From Acidobacteriaceae bacterium (GTDB lineage: Bacteria > Acidobacteriota > Terriglobia > Bryobacterales > Bryobacteraceae), in the NCBI GenBank assembly GCA_019233755.1, contig JAFAMD010000047.1, positions 1-47,859 of the forward strand: a stretch of 47,859 nucleotides of DNA, in the 5' to 3' direction. Below the pieces are notes generated by a model. That model saw nothing but the letters and a program-made list of their open reading frames with translations. It was not told the DNA's origin and did no database searches. The position numbers were made by a program, and so were the translations under genes. Shown one piece after another: positions 8,802-18,900 of this stretch; positions within the stretch are counted from its first letter, which is position 1; the number at the start of each line of letters is the position of its first letter.

Positions 8802-9614
8802 CTATTTGGTACCACAGTTCTTGCTGGTTAGATGGTAGTCGTAATAAGTGGTATCTTCACTCGACGAATGCTTGACAAAGCCAAGGACCTTCGCGTGCGC
8901 TCTCATCGAAAAGTGCGTAGCCTGCCACGTCCCGCCGTCGACCGGGGACTTGTCCAGTTCGAACTGCGTGCCAGGCTCGACTCTGGCCAGGAATCCTTCA
9001 ATCGATACCGGATGGATCACATGGGCCGTCACCTTCACCCATTGACACGTGGCTTGATCGATCCAGAGTTCGCCTTGCATGCCCGTCAGTACTCGCGCAT
9101 TCCTGTTTGGAGGACTGTAGCCGGGCCTCGGCGTAGCTTTCAGGAGCCATACTTCGAACCCACTGACATTGTGCTGGCCGGCCGCGGTGAAATGGAACGC
9201 CTTTGTCAGTTGAGTAATCATTTCGTTGTCGCGCTGCTGTTCCTTTTCCCACTTCGCAATGCGCGCCCTCTTTTGTTGGGGCGAGTCCGCTTTGCGCTGG
9301 GCGGTCACCTGCTCCTGTTTCCGTAGCTCTTGTTCTTGCCGATCTTTCGGGAGCGGCTTATCATCGACCGCAATCAATCGTTCGTAGGGCGTGCCCTCAA
9401 TCGTCGTCACTTGGTATGTTCTGCTGCCATTCCCTACCGTGTCGAGCTCTTTATAGTCGAAACACGCCGACGCTTTAGAATCAGCCTGGTTCGCCTCCAC
9501 GGATTTCTCGATGATCGCTTGCACATCAGGCTGCTGCGCTCCGGCGACTGGCGCCGGAGCGAGTGCAAGCACTAAGAGACAAGCGGTTGCGGCAGGAAAA
9601 TAGCCTCTTGGCAT
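8802..9614 (-). CDS. Secreted protein linked to the efflux operon
   Basis: About 270 residues. The ATG at 9614 gives a normal signal peptide (M-P-R-G-Y-F, then a hydrophobic core ending A-G-A-Q-Q). A GTG at 9662 in the same frame, 16 nt after the RND stop, is an alternative start. The mature part has a K/R/E/Q-rich helical stretch (about residues 90-140), then a beta-rich region with G-E-L-W-I-D and V-K-V-T-A-H-V-I-H-P-V-S. I recognise this as a family often seen in Acidobacteriota, with an outer-membrane-lipoprotein-sorting-like look; no function is known to me. It is the last gene of the TolC-MFP-RND run on the minus strand, so a periplasmic role near the pump is possible. Confidence 0.78.
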   Translation of the reverse strand: MPRGYFPAATACLLVLALAPAPVAGAQQPDVQAIIEKSVEANQADSKASACFDYKELDTVGNGSRTYQVTTIEGTPYERLIAVDDKPLPKDRQEQELRKQEQVTAQRKADSPQQKRARIAKWEKEQQRDNEMITQLTKAFHFTAAGQHNVSGFEVWLLKATPRPGYSPPNRNARVLTGMQGELWIDQATCQWVKVTAHVIHPVSIEGFLARVEPGTQFELDKSPVDGGTWQATHFSMRAHAKVLGFVKHSSSEDTTYYDYHLTSKNCGTK

Positions 9615-9678
9615 TACAGTAGCTACACCACCTGTAGACGCAAAATCGCCGGCTAACGACACGCGCGAAGCGTACTTC

Positions 9679-12600
9679 TTATTGATCTCTGGTCAGATAG
9701 AAATAAACGGCCGGTGTTACCACCAGCGAAAGAACCATGCTCGCGAGAATGCCGCCAATGACAGCAATCGCTAGCGGCTGCAGCATCTGCGACCCGGCCC
9801 CCAGCGCAAGCGAAAGGGGAATCATGCCGGCTATCGCCGCGAGAGCGGTCATCAAAATGGGCCGCATCCGGCGCGCCCCCGCTTCGAGCATCGCATCCCT
9901 CGCTCGCAGTCCTTCGGCACGGTACTTCTGGTCGGCATCGAGCAGCAGGATTCCGTTCTTTGCGACTATGCCGACAACCATGATCAGGCCCATGAACGAC
10001 GACAGATTAAACGTGGTGCCCGTTATAAAAAGCGCGAAGAAAACGCCGGAGGTCGAGAGCAGCGCCGAAGAAAGGATCGCAACCGGCGCCGCGAATCCGC
10101 CAAATTCAATCAGCAGCACAATGAAGACAAGAACAACCGCCGCCGCCAGTACGAAGACCAGATCGCGGAACGATTGCTGTTGTTGTGCGTAAAGCCCTCC
10201 ATAGACGATGCGAATGGCTGACGGAACGTGCAGCGATGCAACCTTCTTTTGCACTAATTGGATGCCGGTCCCAAGGCTCATCCCTTCGAGCCGGCCGATG
10301 ACAGCGACGTAGCGCTGCAGATTTTCGCGATGGATTTCCAGTTGGCCGGAATTATGATCAATCGTCGCCAGCGTGCCGAGGGTGGCGACGTGTCCGCTGG
10401 CGCTCACCAGCAGAGTATTGCGGATGGCATCCAGCGACGAACGTGTAGATTCAGGGAAGCGTACGCGCATCGTATATGGCCGTCCATTGGCTACGATCGG
10501 CAGCGTGGCGGGTTCGCCGCCGATAATGGCGCTCGCATCCAGCTCGATTTCCTGTGGCGTGAAACCGGCGCGCGCCGCCATGCCCTGGTCGATGTTGAAC
10601 GTAATGGCCGGGCCGCTGATCGTATCTTCGACTCCGTTCTTCACATCTTTCACAGCGGAGATGGTTTTGATCCCCTCGGCCACCTTTGGGGCCCATTGCT
10701 GGAGAAGATCGATGTTTTCGGAGAAAAGCTTGATCTCGATGGGATCGGGCGAGCTCGTTAGATCCCCGATCTGGTCCTGCAGAATCTGGATGAAGTCGGT
10801 ATCCAGTTGTGGATAGCGCTTGTTGATCTGTTCGCGGGCATCGGCGATCACTTCGTCGACGCTGCGGTCTCGCTTCGCCTTGAGCTTTGCCGAAATGTCA
10901 CCCGTATTTGCCTCCGTAACGGTTGCCAGTCCGAGCTGCAATCCCGTGCGGCGCGACGTGCTCTCGACTTCCGGTATCGAGTGAAGAATCTGTTCCACAC
11001 CGACGAGCACTCGATTCGTATCGTCAAGCGAAGCGCCCGCAGGCATGAGATAGTCGAGCACGAAGCCGCCTTCGTCCATGGCGGGGAGAAGATCGCTGCC
11101 GAGCGAGCGATAGCAGACGAACGAAACGAGAACCAGGGCGCAGCACGCAATCGCCAGCACAAGCGGATGAGCGAGGGCCTGCGCCAGCAGGCGGTGATAC
11201 CACTTTGTAATTCGGCCCATCACGCCCGTCGTAGCTGCCTCGTGATGCTTACGGCCATTGCGGGATTGCGAATGGACGAGCAAATAGCTGAGTGCCGGCG
11301 TCCAGGTGAGAGCGAGGGCGAGCGAAGTGAGCAGGGCGACGCCCACCGTCAGTGCCAACGCGCGAAAGAATGTGCCCGTCACGCCGCTGATGGCAATGAG
11401 CGGAAGGAAAACCACAATCGGAGTTACCGTTGATCCAACCAGCGGAACGCGAATCTCGCGCAGTGCGCTTCGTATCGCTTCCGCGCGAGTCTGGCCGGAA
11501 TCGCGATGCATAACGATGTTCTCGACAACTACGATTGCGTCGTCGATCACGAGCCCGACAGCGGCGGCGAGTCCGCCGAGAGTCATCAGGTTGAAGCTCT
11601 CGCCCAGCAGGCGGAGCGCGATGAATGTGACCGCAATCGTGGCCGGTATCACCAGGCCCGCCACAATCGACGTCCCCCAGTCCCGCAGAAATAGAACCAG
11701 GATCGCCGCCGCCAGCACCAGCCCGATGACGATCGCGTCCCGCACGCTCGTGATCGAAGCGCTGACCAGGTCGGACTGATCGTAGAATGAGCTGACCACA
11801 ATGCCCGGCGGCAGAGATCGCTTTAACTGCTCCAGTTCCTGGTGCACTTCCTTCGCCACGGCGACCGTGTTGCTGTCCGGCTGGCGAAAGATGTTCAGCA
11901 ACACCGCCGGTTTACCGTTCGCTGTAACGATCGTGTAAACCGGCTTGACCGCCTGGTTTACGCTGGCTACATCGCGTATGTAGATTGGGCTGCCGGAGCT
12001 TGTAGTCTTTGCTACGATGCTGCCGATGTCGGCTGGCGTTTGCGCCTGGCTGTTCACAAGCGCCAGAACGAGTTCGTGGTTCCGCTGAATTAAGCCGGGA
12101 GAATCAATCAGGCTGCTTTTTGAAAACGCATCGAGCAGCGTTGGTACGGTGATCTGTGACTCGATCAGCTTGGCTGGATCAGGCTGCACCTCAAACTCCG
12201 GTTCCTGGCCGCCCTGCACGATGATCTTGGAAACGCCAGGGAGCCGGTTGAGGCGCGGCTTGAGATTGTAGGTGGCAAGCTCCCAGAGTTTCGTTTGCGG
12301 AATCGAGGCGGAGGTCAGGCTGTAACCCATGATCGGAAACGCGGCAAACGTCAAGCGATTTACGCTGACATTTGCCGTGGTGGGAAGCGTTGACTGAATA
12401 CTCGCGATAGCCGAATTGACATATTGCAGCGTCTGGAACATGTCCACGTTCCAGTTGAAGAACAGGTCGACCTCCGCCTGGCCGCGGCTTGTGTTTGAGA
12501 CGATCCGCTCCAGCCCCGGAACCGCGTTGACCGCTTCCTCAATGGGCCGGGTAACGGTGACCTGCATCTGCTCGATCGGCATCACGCCGTTATCGATGCC

Positions 12601-12774
12601 GACCACGATCCGCGGGAAATTGGTCGCCGGGAAAACCGCGATGGGAATCGTGAAAACGAGGTAAACACCGAACGCGGCCAGCGCGACGATGACGAAGATG
12701 ATGCTTTTGAGATAGCGCGCAGTCCAGTGCTCCGTCTCCTGGGCTGCAGACACCGGCGATTGAACCAGACTCAT
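9679..12774 (-). CDS. RND efflux pump, inner-membrane transporter
   Basis: Proton-driven inner-membrane pump of the AcrB/MexB/CzcA superfamily, about 1031 residues, full length. The N-terminal membrane helix (I-I-F-V-I-V-A-L-A-A-F-G) is followed by the porter domain, TM2-6, a second large periplasmic loop and TM8-12. TM4 carries the proton-relay pair Asp411-Asp412 in G-L-V-I-D-D-A-I-V-V-V-E-N, as in the hydrophobe/amphiphile group rather than the metal group. I start it at the ATG at 12774, 10 nt after the adaptor stop with AGGG overlapping that stop. The frame is open to 12855, but that would overlap the adaptor. It forms a tripartite pump with the next two genes. Substrate unknown. Confidence 0.95.
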   Translation of the reverse strand: MSLVQSPVSAAQETEHWTARYLKSIIFVIVALAAFGVYLVFTIPIAVFPATNFPRIVVGIDNGVMPIEQMQVTVTRPIEEAVNAVPGLERIVSNTSRGQAEVDLFFNWNVDMFQTLQYVNSAIASIQSTLPTTANVSVNRLTFAAFPIMGYSLTSASIPQTKLWELATYNLKPRLNRLPGVSKIIVQGGQEPEFEVQPDPAKLIESQITVPTLLDAFSKSSLIDSPGLIQRNHELVLALVNSQAQTPADIGSIVAKTTSSGSPIYIRDVASVNQAVKPVYTIVTANGKPAVLLNIFRQPDSNTVAVAKEVHQELEQLKRSLPPGIVVSSFYDQSDLVSASITSVRDAIVIGLVLAAAILVLFLRDWGTSIVAGLVIPATIAVTFIALRLLGESFNLMTLGGLAAAVGLVIDDAIVVVENIVMHRDSGQTRAEAIRSALREIRVPLVGSTVTPIVVFLPLIAISGVTGTFFRALALTVGVALLTSLALALTWTPALSYLLVHSQSRNGRKHHEAATTGVMGRITKWYHRLLAQALAHPLVLAIACCALVLVSFVCYRSLGSDLLPAMDEGGFVLDYLMPAGASLDDTNRVLVGVEQILHSIPEVESTSRRTGLQLGLATVTEANTGDISAKLKAKRDRSVDEVIADAREQINKRYPQLDTDFIQILQDQIGDLTSSPDPIEIKLFSENIDLLQQWAPKVAEGIKTISAVKDVKNGVEDTISGPAITFNIDQGMAARAGFTPQEIELDASAIIGGEPATLPIVANGRPYTMRVRFPESTRSSLDAIRNTLLVSASGHVATLGTLATIDHNSGQLEIHRENLQRYVAVIGRLEGMSLGTGIQLVQKKVASLHVPSAIRIVYGGLYAQQQQSFRDLVFVLAAAVVLVFIVLLIEFGGFAAPVAILSSALLSTSGVFFALFITGTTFNLSSFMGLIMVVGIVAKNGILLLDADQKYRAEGLRARDAMLEAGARRMRPILMTALAAIAGMIPLSLALGAGSQMLQPLAIAVIGGILASMVLSLVVTPAVYFYLTRDQ

Positions 12775-12784
12775 TGCGTTCGCC

Positions 12785-14053
12785 CTATTCTTTGCCGCCT
12801 TCGGTTGCGCCTGGTTGCGTGACTGGTTTTGTAACCTGAATCTTAGCCTTGTCATCCAGGCCGAGCGCTCCCTGTGTGATGACCTGGTCGCCAGGTTTTA
12901 CACCGCTGAGGATTTCGACCTGATCTCCTTCGCGGATACCCGTTTCTACTTGCGATTCATGCGCAAGCCCGTCGTTGCCGGCGATCATGACTCGCTCGCC
13001 GCCCTGGTCGGAAGACAGTAGCGCCGCGGCTGGAATGATGATCGCATCTTTGTTTTCGCCCAGATCCAGGTTTAGGCGCGCGGTTGCCCCGGGCCTGAAA
13101 TGCTCGCCTGGGTTCGGTGCCTCCACCCAGACCTGCACGGTAGTGGTATTGGGATCTGCTGCGGGGCTGACCACGGTGACTTTTCCGGGAAGCTCGCCTC
13201 CGGGGCCGGAAATCGTCGCTGCGTCCGCTATATGAATGGAGGCGGTTTCGTTAATGGGTACGTTTGCCCGCGCCACGACTCGTGAAATATCGACAATCGA
13301 GAACAGTGCCGAACCGGCGCTGGCCATTTCACCCAGGTTCACGCCGCGGTCTGAGATCACGCCTGTCAACGGGCTGCGAACTTCGGCATAAGAGAGCTGT
13401 GCTGCAGCGCTTTCATAGTGCGCTTTCGCTGCATCCATCTGCGCTTGAGCGCTCTTTATTTGCTCGACGCGGCTATAGCTTTCCAGTCCCTTCAAGTGTG
13501 CCTGTGCGGTATCAAACTGGCTTTGGGCCTGGGCCAGAGCGACCTCGGCATCGTCGACGAGCTTACGCGCGAGCGCTCCTTCCTGGAACAGCTTCTGACG
13601 GCTTTCGTAAACCTTGCGTGCAGCATCGAGCGCCTGACGCGAGGCGGCGACATCCGCCTTGGATTTCGTTACATCTTCGGGCACCGTCGCCTGCGAGGTT
13701 GTGGTGAACGTCGCCTGCGCCTGTTCGTAGAGATCTTTACTCTCCGTTGCGGCGGCGCGTAGATCGCGATCTTCGAGAACCGCCAGGAGCTGGCCCTCGC
13801 GCACATGGTCGCCGCGCTGCGCGTAAAACTTTGCTACGGGAGCGCTGATCTTGGGAACGATATTGGCCTGCTTCAGCGGGTAAAGGACAGCTTCAGCCGA
13901 AAGGACGTGATGAATGGACCCGCGCTTGGCGGCGGCCACCTGAACAGGCGTGACGGGCTCCGAAGCCTGGTCGGTTGCGCTCGATGACTTGCTTGAACAG
14001 GCGGCGAGAGTTAGAAGGCAGCCGAGTGTTATATACGCCTGAAGTTTGGTCAT
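12785..14053 (-). CDS. RND efflux periplasmic adaptor (MFP) lipoprotein
   Basis: A 422-residue membrane fusion protein linking the RND pump and the TolC channel. The N-terminus is a lipoprotein signal, L-L-T-L-A-A-C with the lipidated Cys at residue 19. Then come the biotinyl-lipoyl half (I-S-A-P-V-A-K-F-Y-A-Q-R-G-D-H-V), a long alpha-hairpin coiled coil (about residues 100-215, Ala/Gln/Glu-rich), the second lipoyl half (V-R-S-P-L-T-G-V-I-S-D-R), a beta-barrel and the membrane-proximal domain. It is in the usual order: TolC gene 3 nt upstream, RND gene 10 nt downstream. Confidence 0.95.
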   Translation of the reverse strand: MTKLQAYITLGCLLTLAACSSKSSSATDQASEPVTPVQVAAAKRGSIHHVLSAEAVLYPLKQANIVPKISAPVAKFYAQRGDHVREGQLLAVLEDRDLRAAATESKDLYEQAQATFTTTSQATVPEDVTKSKADVAASRQALDAARKVYESRQKLFQEGALARKLVDDAEVALAQAQSQFDTAQAHLKGLESYSRVEQIKSAQAQMDAAKAHYESAAAQLSYAEVRSPLTGVISDRGVNLGEMASAGSALFSIVDISRVVARANVPINETASIHIADAATISGPGGELPGKVTVVSPAADPNTTTVQVWVEAPNPGEHFRPGATARLNLDLGENKDAIIIPAAALLSSDQGGERVMIAGNDGLAHESQVETGIREGDQVEILSGVKPGDQVITQGALGLDDKAKIQVTKPVTQPGATEGGKE

Positions 14054-14056
14054 GAA

Positions 14057-15412
14057 CTAAAAGATTCCTGTTAAAGATCCCAGCGTAGCGAGTGCTGTGC
14101 GGTAACGCAGCAATCCGTCAGCGTAGGCGTTTCGGGCTTGGCTGGCGGTGGTTTGTGCGTCCGTTACCTCCAGCGCAGTCGCTTCGCCGGCCTGGTAACG
14201 AAGCAGCGTCAGCCGCAGGCTTTCAGCCGCTGTCCCAGCGGAATCGCGCAAAGACGAGACCTGGGAAAACGCCGTCTGCGCCTCCTGCCAGGACGACGCA
14301 ATTTCGCCTTCGAACTGTTTTTGCGTGATGTTCAAGTCCAACTCGGCCTGGCGTTCCTTGAGAGAAGCCTGCCTGACCTTGCTGCGAATGGAACCCCAAT
14401 CCCAGAGCGGAATGTTCAATGTGGCCATGGCCGAGTAGCCCAGATTCTGCCGGTTGGTGACTTGATAGTTGGGCAAAGTGCTTCGGCCGGTAGCTTGCGC
14501 TTGCGAAGAGACGGCCGCGAACTGATTCGCATTGATGCCATAGAATACATCGAGTCCGAAAGACGGGAGATAGGCGTAGCGCGCGACGGTAACCCCTAGT
14601 TTTGCCTGGCTGACATTTGCATTGGCGGCACGCAGATCGGGGCTGTTCGAGGTCGCCTGAGCGACGGCGTCGGGCAGGGTGGGCGGGACCGGCAGCTCAG
14701 CCAGATCGTCCACAATGTCGTAATCGAGCTGGAAAGCAGGGAATATGAGAACGGCGAGGGCGATCTTTGCCTTCTGTAATGCAAGCAGGGCGTCGCCGAG
14801 ATCGCGCTGGCGCTGCTGTACCTGCAGTTGCGCTTTGAGCACGTCGGCGTGCGCGGCTTCACCGCCTTGTTCAAGCTTTTCGGTAATGTCTTGGAACTGC
14901 TTGGCCTCTTTCAAGCTTTGCTGCGCATTGGCGATCCTTCTTTCGGTATTAGCGATCGTGTAGTAATCCTGGATGACGGTCGCGTTCAGGCCGCGGGCGG
15001 CGAGATCGGCTTTGGCACGAGCCACCGCCTCGGCCGCCTCGGCAAGGTGGACGGGACCGCGGCGAATGAACGCCAGCAGGTCTGCGTGCCCTTGGAGCTG
15101 CTCGTTGTACACGTGCACTCCGTCATTCGCCACGAAAACACCGGAGGGCGTGCCGTTGCCTTCCGTGTATATGAACTGATTCAGGCCGTTCAGCGTTGGC
15201 AGCGTGGTCGCCTTGGCCTGCTTCACGTCTTCATGCGCGAAGCGCGCGGCAATATCTGCGGTCTCCACCTGCGCGCCGTACTTTCGCGCACGGGCGAGCG
15301 CGTTTTGAAGCGTAATCGTGATGGTTTGCGACGGCGGCTGCTCAGGCTGTTGTGAAAAAGCGCAGCTCGCGATAGTTAGGAACACAAGAGAGCGATACAC
15401 GAAAGAGAACAT
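14057..15412 (-). CDS. TolC-family outer-membrane efflux protein
   Basis: A 451-residue outer-membrane factor with a Sec signal peptide (hydrophobic residues 8-20, then S-Q-Q). Two OEP repeats follow, each helical and Ala/Gln-rich, giving the trimeric tunnel and barrel. It is the first gene of the minus-strand efflux operon. It is separated by 51 bp from the divergent cytochrome c gene, so its promoter must lie in that gap or inside that gene. No regulator gene is adjacent. Confidence 0.93.
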   Translation of the reverse strand: MFSFVYRSLVFLTIASCAFSQQPEQPPSQTITITLQNALARARKYGAQVETADIAARFAHEDVKQAKATTLPTLNGLNQFIYTEGNGTPSGVFVANDGVHVYNEQLQGHADLLAFIRRGPVHLAEAAEAVARAKADLAARGLNATVIQDYYTIANTERRIANAQQSLKEAKQFQDITEKLEQGGEAAHADVLKAQLQVQQRQRDLGDALLALQKAKIALAVLIFPAFQLDYDIVDDLAELPVPPTLPDAVAQATSNSPDLRAANANVSQAKLGVTVARYAYLPSFGLDVFYGINANQFAAVSSQAQATGRSTLPNYQVTNRQNLGYSAMATLNIPLWDWGSIRSKVRQASLKERQAELDLNITQKQFEGEIASSWQEAQTAFSQVSSLRDSAGTAAESLRLTLLRYQAGEATALEVTDAQTTASQARNAYADGLLRYRTALATLGSLTGIF

Positions 15413-15463
15413 GAAGCGCAGTTATCGGACCTTTATCTCTTGTAGCGTATTGTTATAGAAAAC

Positions 15464-15979
15464 ATGAGATTCATCCTTGGAATCATCATCGGCATCGCTT
15501 TTGTTATTGCGTACGTGTATACCTATTTCTATTTTGGCTATGCACCGGTGGCAACTGCGGCGGATCCCATCCCGTTCGAGGTCAAGTTGGCGCACGCTGC
15601 CCTAAACGCCCGAATTGACAGAGAAGCCCCCAAATCTGCTCCTTTTCAGGCCAATGACGCGGATCTGCAGGACGCGGCCCATCTCTACCGGCAGAACTGC
15701 GCCATGTGCCACGGCGTGATGAGCGGCGACAAGACGCCCACGGCTAAAGGTATGTACCCGCATCCGCCGCAGTTGCTCCAGGGCAAAGGCGTCACTGACG
15801 ATCCGGCAGGCGAGACCTACTGGAAGGTTGCGAACGGCATCCGGCTTACCGGTATGCCCTCATATAAAAACGAGCTCTCCGATAAGCAGATGTGGGAGCT
15901 CAGCCAGATGCTTGCCGGAGCCGATAAATTGCCGGCCGATGTGCAGACGGTTCTGCAGCAGCCACTCAAGACCGAATGA
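15464..15979 (+). CDS. Membrane-anchored monohaem cytochrome c
   Basis: A 171-residue class I-like cytochrome c. Residues 3-25 form an uncleaved-looking membrane anchor (I-L-G-I-I-I-G-I-A-F-V-I-A-Y). The haem site is C79-A-M-C82-H83, and Met131 in L-T-G-M-P is the likely sixth ligand. It would carry electrons at the periplasmic face of the inner membrane. No oxidase or dehydrogenase partner lies next to it. Its TGA is 1 nt from the stop codon of the convergent TonB-dependent receptor gene, so the two transcripts must overlap at their ends. Confidence 0.9.
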   Translation: MRFILGIIIGIAFVIAYVYTYFYFGYAPVATAADPIPFEVKLAHAALNARIDREAPKSAPFQANDADLQDAAHLYRQNCAMCHGVMSGDKTPTAKGMYPHPPQLLQGKGVTDDPAGETYWKVANGIRLTGMPSYKNELSDKQMWELSQMLAGADKLPADVQTVLQQPLKTE

Positions 15980-15980
15980 T

Positions 15981-18900
15981 CTACCAGATCAGCTTCGCGG
16001 CCACTTGGAACTGACGCGAACTGGTCGCGGTGCTGGTGATGACGCCCGCTGAGCCGGAAGGCGGCGCTACCGCCGACGTGTAGACAACCAGATTCGGCGT
16101 GCTGAAGTTCGGGTGGTTCACGATGTTGAAAACCTCGCCGCGAAGCTGCAGCGTGAGCCTCTCCGTCAGGCGCGTGTTCTTCACCAGTGAGATGTCCAGG
16201 TCCGCCAGCCCAGGGCCGGTGTAAGTGTTGCGTCCAAGGTTTCCGTAGGTGCCGTTGGGCGGGACAACAAACGCATTAGGATTGAAATACTTGTTCGGGC
16301 TGCCGAGAATGACCGGTCCGGTGAACGCCGTGTTCAGTGAAGGGCGGACCGGATTCGTAGTATTGCCGTTGTTCGATGGATTAAAGCTCAGTTGCGGCGT
16401 GAATGGGAATCCCGAGTTGTAGCTGAAGATGCCGTTAAGAGACCAGCCTTCGGCGAGAATTCTGGCGAATCCGGTCGTGTTTCGAAGAAACGGCTTGCCC
16501 GGCCCAAACGGCAGTTCGTAAATCCCGTTGACGGCTACGACCTGGCGGACGTCGAACGTCGAAGGCCCCCAATCATTCCGGATGTCCTGCGAATTTTGCA
16601 CTAAACCGGGCGCATTGGCTGCGGCGCTTGCGTTCAGAGTGTCGCCGTCATCGAGAGATTTGGACCAGGTGTAGGCCGTGCGAAACTCGACGCCGGAAGC
16701 AAAACGGCGCCGGAAATCGACGAGCATCGCGTTGTAGTTGCTGTCCGCGCTGGAGATCCAGGTCCAGGTGCTGGCGAGTGCCGGGTTCGCCAGCGGGGCT
16801 CCAGGCGGATAGTAGATCGTGCCGGGGTGATACCTGGTACCGCAGGGAGCAGCCGGGCAGATAGTTGGAAACGGTTGGTTGAGATCGGCGCTAAGTGTTT
16901 CGTGGTAGCCGTGAGAACCTGCATAGCCGACCGAGAGCGAAGTGTTCGGTGTGAGCTGCTGCTCTACGCGCAGCATGTAGGAAATGACTGTCGGTGTGAA
17001 GAGATCCTGTTGGACGCCAGCAGGAGCAATTTTGTATTTCGCTGTGATTTGGCCGGGAATAAGTGGGAAGTTGGAGAGCGGAAACTTTGACAGGCTGATG
17101 CTGGTGTTAAATGGCGCGTTCTGATCGAGGCGGTAGCTGAGCGCATCCTGCAGATCGTTGTAGAGCCCAAATCCGGCGCGGACGACCGTTTTGCTGTTGC
17201 CTGCGACGTCCCAGGCCAGTCCGACACGCGGTTGCGGCAGGAATCTCGCGTGGTTGACGGTAAAGACCGAAGACTCGATGCGCGGCTGCGTTTCGAGCAC
17301 GCCATTCGGACCGGCGATGAAGTTCGACGCGCGATCATGCGCTTCATTCCAGCCGTTGGTGAACTCATCGCGAAAGCCAAGCGAAAGCGTGAAACGTGGC
17401 GACAAACGCATTTCGTCCTGAACGAACCACGCGCCCTCAAAAGATCTCCAGCCGAGCGGTGTCGGTGAAGGCACGGCGGTAAACGTGGTCACAACGCCCA
17501 AGAGAAAAGTCGTTAGATTCGAAAACGTTGCCTGACCGTATTGTCCGAGAGCCAGTTCGTCGTTCGACTGCACGCGCTGGAACCACGCCCCCACGCTGAT
17601 CTGGTGGATGTCTTTCACGATGGAGAGCTGGTCCTGATAAGTGAACAGATTGCGAGTAGCGAAAAGGTGGCTGCCGTTGTTACTGCCGGCCATGGTGATG
17701 GAACTGGCCGTATTGGGAGTAGCGCTGCCTCCGATCACGACAGCGCCAACCTGGTCGTCTCCAATAAACCCGGGAACTCCGGCGACGGCGGGTCTGCCGG
17801 TATAAAAATAGCTCGCGCGCGAGAAGCCAAAAGTTGCGGTGTTCACAAGGTTGGGTAAGAATACGTGCGTCTCGCGCAAGGTCGCGACCTGATTGAAGAG
17901 GGTTTCGATATCCAGGGAGAGAGGGTTGGCGGTGGGAGTGTTGTCGAAGCTGTTGTCGGCAGTGTAACTTGCCGAGAGTGTGTCATTGCGAGAGAAAATC
18001 TGATCGAAGCGCGCGGTGCCGAAGTCTTCCCGGATGGTCTGCTTGGGCGAGCTGAACGCTTCAGCGATGCCTCCGCTATCGAGCGGTGAATTCGGGCTTT
18101 GCACTGGCCATAGGGAGAGAAGCTGGGCGGAGACCGGCGAGACCGGTACCTTTACGCCGCCGGGCAGTATGCCCATTCGTGCGTCGTTATCAGGAACAAG
18201 CGTGACCGTGGTGATGTGAAGGTTCTGACGGAAGCCTTCATAATTGCCAAACAGAAATATGCGATTGCGCGCGACCGGTCCTCCGAGCGTACCGCCGAAT
18301 TGATTCCGCTGAAAGCCCGGGACTGATGATTGATCGAAAAAGTTGCGCGCATCAAAGTAACTGTTGCGCAGGAACTCATACGCAGAGCCGTGAAAGTCAT
18401 TTGTGCCGGAGCGGTCTACGATCAACACCTGCGCTCCGGGACGCTTGCCGTACTCAGCATTGTAAAAATCAGTCAGGACGTTGAATTCGCGGATGGCGTC
18501 TACTCCCAGCAGTTCACCGCTGGTTCCGCCGGGTGTCATATTAATTTCGGCTGAACCTGTGTACTCGATACCATCAAGCAGAAAGAGATTCTCCTGCGGG
18601 CGGCGGCCAGACACAGCAAACATGTTTCCGACGGCAGAGTTTGAGATGCCGGGCGTGGCGTTGTTCTTCTCGTTGGTAAAGTTGACAATTCCGGGATTCA
18701 GCGTAAGCAGTTGGTCATAACTACGGCCGTTTAGCGGAAGATCGCGAACCTCTTCGCCCGTTACGAAACCGGCGGTGGCTTCGACGGTGGGCGACACGAT
18801 AGGCGCAGATTCGGTTACGGTGATTTCTTCCGAGCGGTCTCCCACTTTAAGTGACAGATTGACGGCCGCAGCCTGGTTGACGGCAAGCACGATGCCTTGC

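Noticed and set aside
10258..11433. Several plus-strand frames of 150-210 codons opposite the RND gene
   Set aside because: All are antisense shadows of a clear RND transporter.
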